Assembly: GCF_001421885.1 (NCBI RefSeq)
Contig: NZ_LMLH01000032.1
Span: forward strand, 237,278 to 289,268
From: Pseudomonas sp. Leaf48
GTDB lineage: Bacteria > Pseudomonadota > Gammaproteobacteria > Pseudomonadales > Pseudomonadaceae
Length of the DNA stretch: 51,991 nucleotides
Direction: 5' to 3'
The position numbers were made by a program, and so were the translations under genes. This document shows, in pieces, positions 51,601 through 51,991 of this stretch. How positions within the stretch are numbered: position 1 is the first letter of the stretch; every line of letters starts with the position of its first letter. Below the pieces are notes generated by a model, which saw only the letters and a list, made by a program, of their open reading frames with translations, ran no database searches and had not been told where the DNA came from.

Positions 51601-51991
51601 CGCCCGCGCCCTGCAGCGAACCATCGACAGTAAGCGTCGTGTTGTCGGCAAGCGTCACGGTCGGTGTAGTCAGCGCACCGTCCACATCCAGCGTGCCGCC
51701 ATTGATCGCGGTGCCACCGCTGAAACTCTGTGTACCGGCCAGCGTAGCCGTACCGGTGTTGTCCTTCTGCAGGAATTCGAAGTTGACGATGTCGCTGCCG
51801 TCGAGGGCAAGTGCGCCGGCGTTGTTCAACACGACCGTGTCGCCTGCGCCATGTGCGCCACCATCGAGTGGATTGGCCAGCCCGTTCAGGTCAGCGCCGT
51901 CATTCAAGGTCAGTACGTCGTCGCCATCGAGCAGGTCGATAGTGCCCGCGCCATTGACCGTGCCCGACACCGTGAACGTGTCGTCGCCCGT
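45611..51991 (-). CDS. Giant autotransporter adhesin-like protein with repeat passenger (5' end outside window)
   Basis: More than 2,120 residues are visible and the frame stays open to the window edge, so signal peptide and start are missing. The last 310 residues or so (from about 46,560 down) are a C-terminal autotransporter beta-barrel, with GLWLAATGSHLEM, GLYGGYDHLFVDEYAYRL and terminal IGVRWTW. The passenger before it consists of repeats rich in Gly, Asp, Thr, Val and Leu with RTX-like acidic turns (GDGDDTFTVHDGT, GAGNDVLDVAGT, GGDDTLTLNDGA) and strands typical of a beta-helix. It is predicted to be self-exported (type Va) and displayed or released as an adhesin or surface fibre. Alternate repeats contain a cysteine pair. 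The start GTG-like codon at 51970 is internal, not a real start. Confidence 0.93.
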   Translation of the reverse strand, partial: TGDDTFTVSGTVNGAGTIDLLDGDDVLTLNDGADLNGLANPLDGGAHGAGDTVVLNNAGALALDGSDIVNFEFLQKDNTGTATLAGTQSFSGGTAINGGTLDVDGALTTPTVTLADNTTLTVDGSLQGAGGTAATITGSTGINTVTVGSGATLLASGDLGAGNDVLDVVGTLDTQGATFALGDGDDTFTVHDGTNVIGTVDGGAGLDTRVYDINLTADLGALVNFEGLTKTGTGRLNINGPGATGLQEVEVLGGTLNIGPVATVSAQDTTVGSGATLNLGGSYTGTNGNDTMTVAGTVTGAGTVDLLDGDDTFTIQDGADLSGLANAVDGGAGIDSFLADIAGNATLGGAVNFETLTKINTGTLNIDGPASSSFAAINVDGGTLSVGASAAINGVVTTTVAAGTTLNVDGSYTGSAGNDSFDLSGTVGGSGSIGLAAGDDTLTLNDGAVLNNVIDGGANGAGDTVVLNNAAAMAFDSSNTTNFEFLTKNNVGVATLVGTSTFLGGTAINAGTLDVDGTVNTPTVTLGDDSTLNVDGRLQAVGGTAAAITGSAGTNTVSIGAGGTLLASGVLGTGNDVLDVAGTLDTLGGVFELGDGDDSFVVHDGTVVLGTVDGGAGLDTRVYDINLTADLGELLNFEGVTKTGTGVLNIIGPGATGLQEVSVLGGTLNVGANASVVAAAGSTLATVVGSGGTLNVDGSFGCGAGNDTMSVSGTVSGSGTVDLCGGDDTLTLNDGAVLNKTIDGGANGAGDTVVLNNAAAMTLDGANTTNFEFLTKDNVGVATLIGTSTFSGGTALNAGTLDVDGTLNTPTVTLGDDTVLNVDGRLQAVGGTAATLTGSAGINTVSIGAGGTLLASGDLGAGNDVLDVFGALNTGGGIFALGDGNDTFTLHDGTVVLGTVDGGAGTDTFNTDIATVADLGAVNGFEALDKTGVGTLNVNGPAVSDFSLVTVNAGMLNVAAGGSIVAASGGVLDTVIASGATLNVDGSYTGSAGNDHFDLTGTVSGTGIIGLAGGDDTLTLNDGAVLNNVIDGGANGVGDTVVLNNAASMTFDGANTTNFEFLTKDNVGVATLVGTSTFLGGTALNAGTLDVDGTLNTPTVTLGDDTVLNVDGRLQAVGDTAATLTGSAGTDTVLIGAGGTLLASGDLGAGNDVLDVAGTLDTVSGAFALGDGDDSFVVHDGTVALGTIDGGAGLDTRVYDINLTADLGELLNFEGVTKTGTGVLNIIGSGATDLQEVSVLGGTLNVGTNASVVAAVGSTLATVVGSGGTLNVDGSFGCGAGNDTMNVSGTVAGSGSIDLCGGDDTLTLNDGAVLANVIDGGSHGTGDTVVLNNAATMTFDGANTTNFEFLTKDNVGVATLVGTSTFLGGTALNAGTLDVDGTLNTPTFALGDDTVLNVDGRLQAVGGAATILTGSTGINTVSIGAGGTLLASGDLGAGNDVLDVFGALDTAGGVFGLGDGDDTLTIHDGTSILGTVVAGAGNDTFNADIAASANLGAVQEFETLNKTNVGVLDILGPVSSDFTTVNVLGGILNVAAGGSVMAQTTTVAAGATLNVQGRYTGTGGDDSFTSRGIVRGMLDFGAGNDSVSLIGGDVSGLSRLDGGDGNDHLSFSGLDLTTGAPGLDNWEQLDLLDGSALALASPLNLNGGQLSIDSTSRLLASSGSSVGGSVHNDGLINVGSHRLAIGGDYSGNGSLDVQVAASAGVSGGLDISGDVQGMTRVNFVNDGTEATPGTTIRVISSPNDNPSTAGGFVPDNTVRLNGSVLAWNFAKGESDPNWYLSSADNLLLPEIPGYTAVPDIGYAMTLDNNRLLFDRMSGVRGDNPYCNRSEEERTRMGMEWFGKCEGLWLAATGSHLEMDSNPGVEFDGNSTGLYGGYDHLFVDEYAYRLRGGVFIGQQRGNYSTTGQGSPGLMSVGRSSVDMDAVAFGAYGSMDWQGGSYADVSLSALLPDAQVRASDGFKEQLHGDILSLSGQVGHRYPLSAGWMLEPQLQASAIHMRWDDKTDSSGKQLNIKDDVLGSVRAAVRVEKTIKTDGGATLRPWLAVGLQDTLGENSTNLVVTLPGADGAQQSFSGHDLGLNATLDVGLEAQVAKDLRVFGTASVIGANLGGSDVSQQQVSIGVRWTW
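47550..51991 (-). repeat. 864-bp tandem repeats with two-unit higher-order pattern
   Basis: Marker sequences recur exactly 864 bases apart: the GAGGAATTC-type site at 47942, 48806, 49670 and 50534, and TCGCCACTGG-type site at 47691, 48555, 49419 and 50283. The next copies are 1236 bases on (51770 and 51519), that is 864 plus one extra 372-base (124-residue) module. Units alternate: segments at 48241 and 49969 (1728 apart) are nearly identical, whereas neighbours differ more. Each unit is 288 residues, made of a 124- and a 164-residue module. Confidence 0.92.

Noticed and set aside
47550..51991. Regular repeats that might suggest a CRISPR array
   Set aside because: The period is 864 bases, all within one open frame ending in an autotransporter barrel; repeats are not short with unique spacers.
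45611..51991. Calling the protein an RTX toxin
   Set aside because: The acidic Gly-Asp turns are only RTX-like; the C-terminus is an autotransporter barrel and no type I secretion genes for it are adjacent (the nearby MFP-ABC set is MacAB-type).

Overview
The window looks like chromosomal DNA of a Pseudomonas, most likely of the P. fluorescens/P. putida side of the genus. Supporting signs are an OprD-family porin, a REP sequence of the type common in fluorescent pseudomonads, an SdsB1/SdsA1-type alkylsulfatase pair, a Pa0142-like 8-oxoguanine deaminase, and high-GC coding sequence with AT-richer intergenic promoters. No rRNA, tRNA, CRISPR array or complete insertion sequence was seen. Most of the window is accessory metabolism, with several broken genes that record past deletions.

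Layout: 0-0.7 kb, a cupin gene preceded by a damaged tandem copy of itself. 0.7-2.5 kb, a short-chain dehydrogenase and a divergent LysR regulator sharing a promoter with a good LysR-box palindrome. 2.9-4.2 kb, an ohr peroxidase gene and a secreted alpha/beta hydrolase, closed by a perfect hairpin terminator. 5.0-8.0 kb, an 8-oxoguanine deaminase and an NCS2 nucleobase permease. Facing them, 8.1-17.0 kb is a nine-gene minus-strand cluster: polar amino acid ABC transporter, two class V PLP enzymes, an RpiR regulator, an allantoinase-like PuuE homologue, a dihydropyrimidinase and a MhpD-type hydratase. Together 5-17 kb looks like a catabolic island for a nitrogen-rich cyclic amide or ureide whose substrate is not obvious.

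17.7-21.7 kb carries an OprD porin and a true penicillin G acylase homologue with altered pocket residues. 22-25.3 kb holds an EamA exporter, an LpxR-type lipid A deacylase and a LysR regulator. 25.5-33 kb is a sulfate-ester region: HAD phosphatase, periplasmic arylsulfatase, a nonsense-interrupted lipoprotein, and the divergent sdsB1-sdsA1 pair. 33.3-35.6 kb encodes an octaheme cytochrome fused to HEAT/TPR-like repeats. 35.9-38.6 kb is a decay zone: a MITE-like element, a small lipoprotein, an intact FAH-family hydrolase, a broken SDR, and a deletion scar joining two gene fragments of a former sugar-acid pathway.

38.7-44.0 kb is a compact, translationally coupled MFP-ATPase-permease-permease export operon followed by a lytic transglycosylase. 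44.1-45.5 kb has a wrecked sensor kinase and an intact LuxR-type response regulator. 45.6 kb to the window edge is the 3' part of a giant autotransporter whose passenger is built from 864-bp repeats with a two-unit higher-order pattern and RTX-like acidic motifs; its start lies outside the window.

Strongest leads for something undescribed: the modular autotransporter (with cysteine pairs in alternate repeats), the nine-gene ureide-like catabolic cluster, the octaheme-TPR fusion, and the penicillin G acylase with a swapped pocket next to a porin. All functions are inferred by reading sequence and recalling families; no database search was run.
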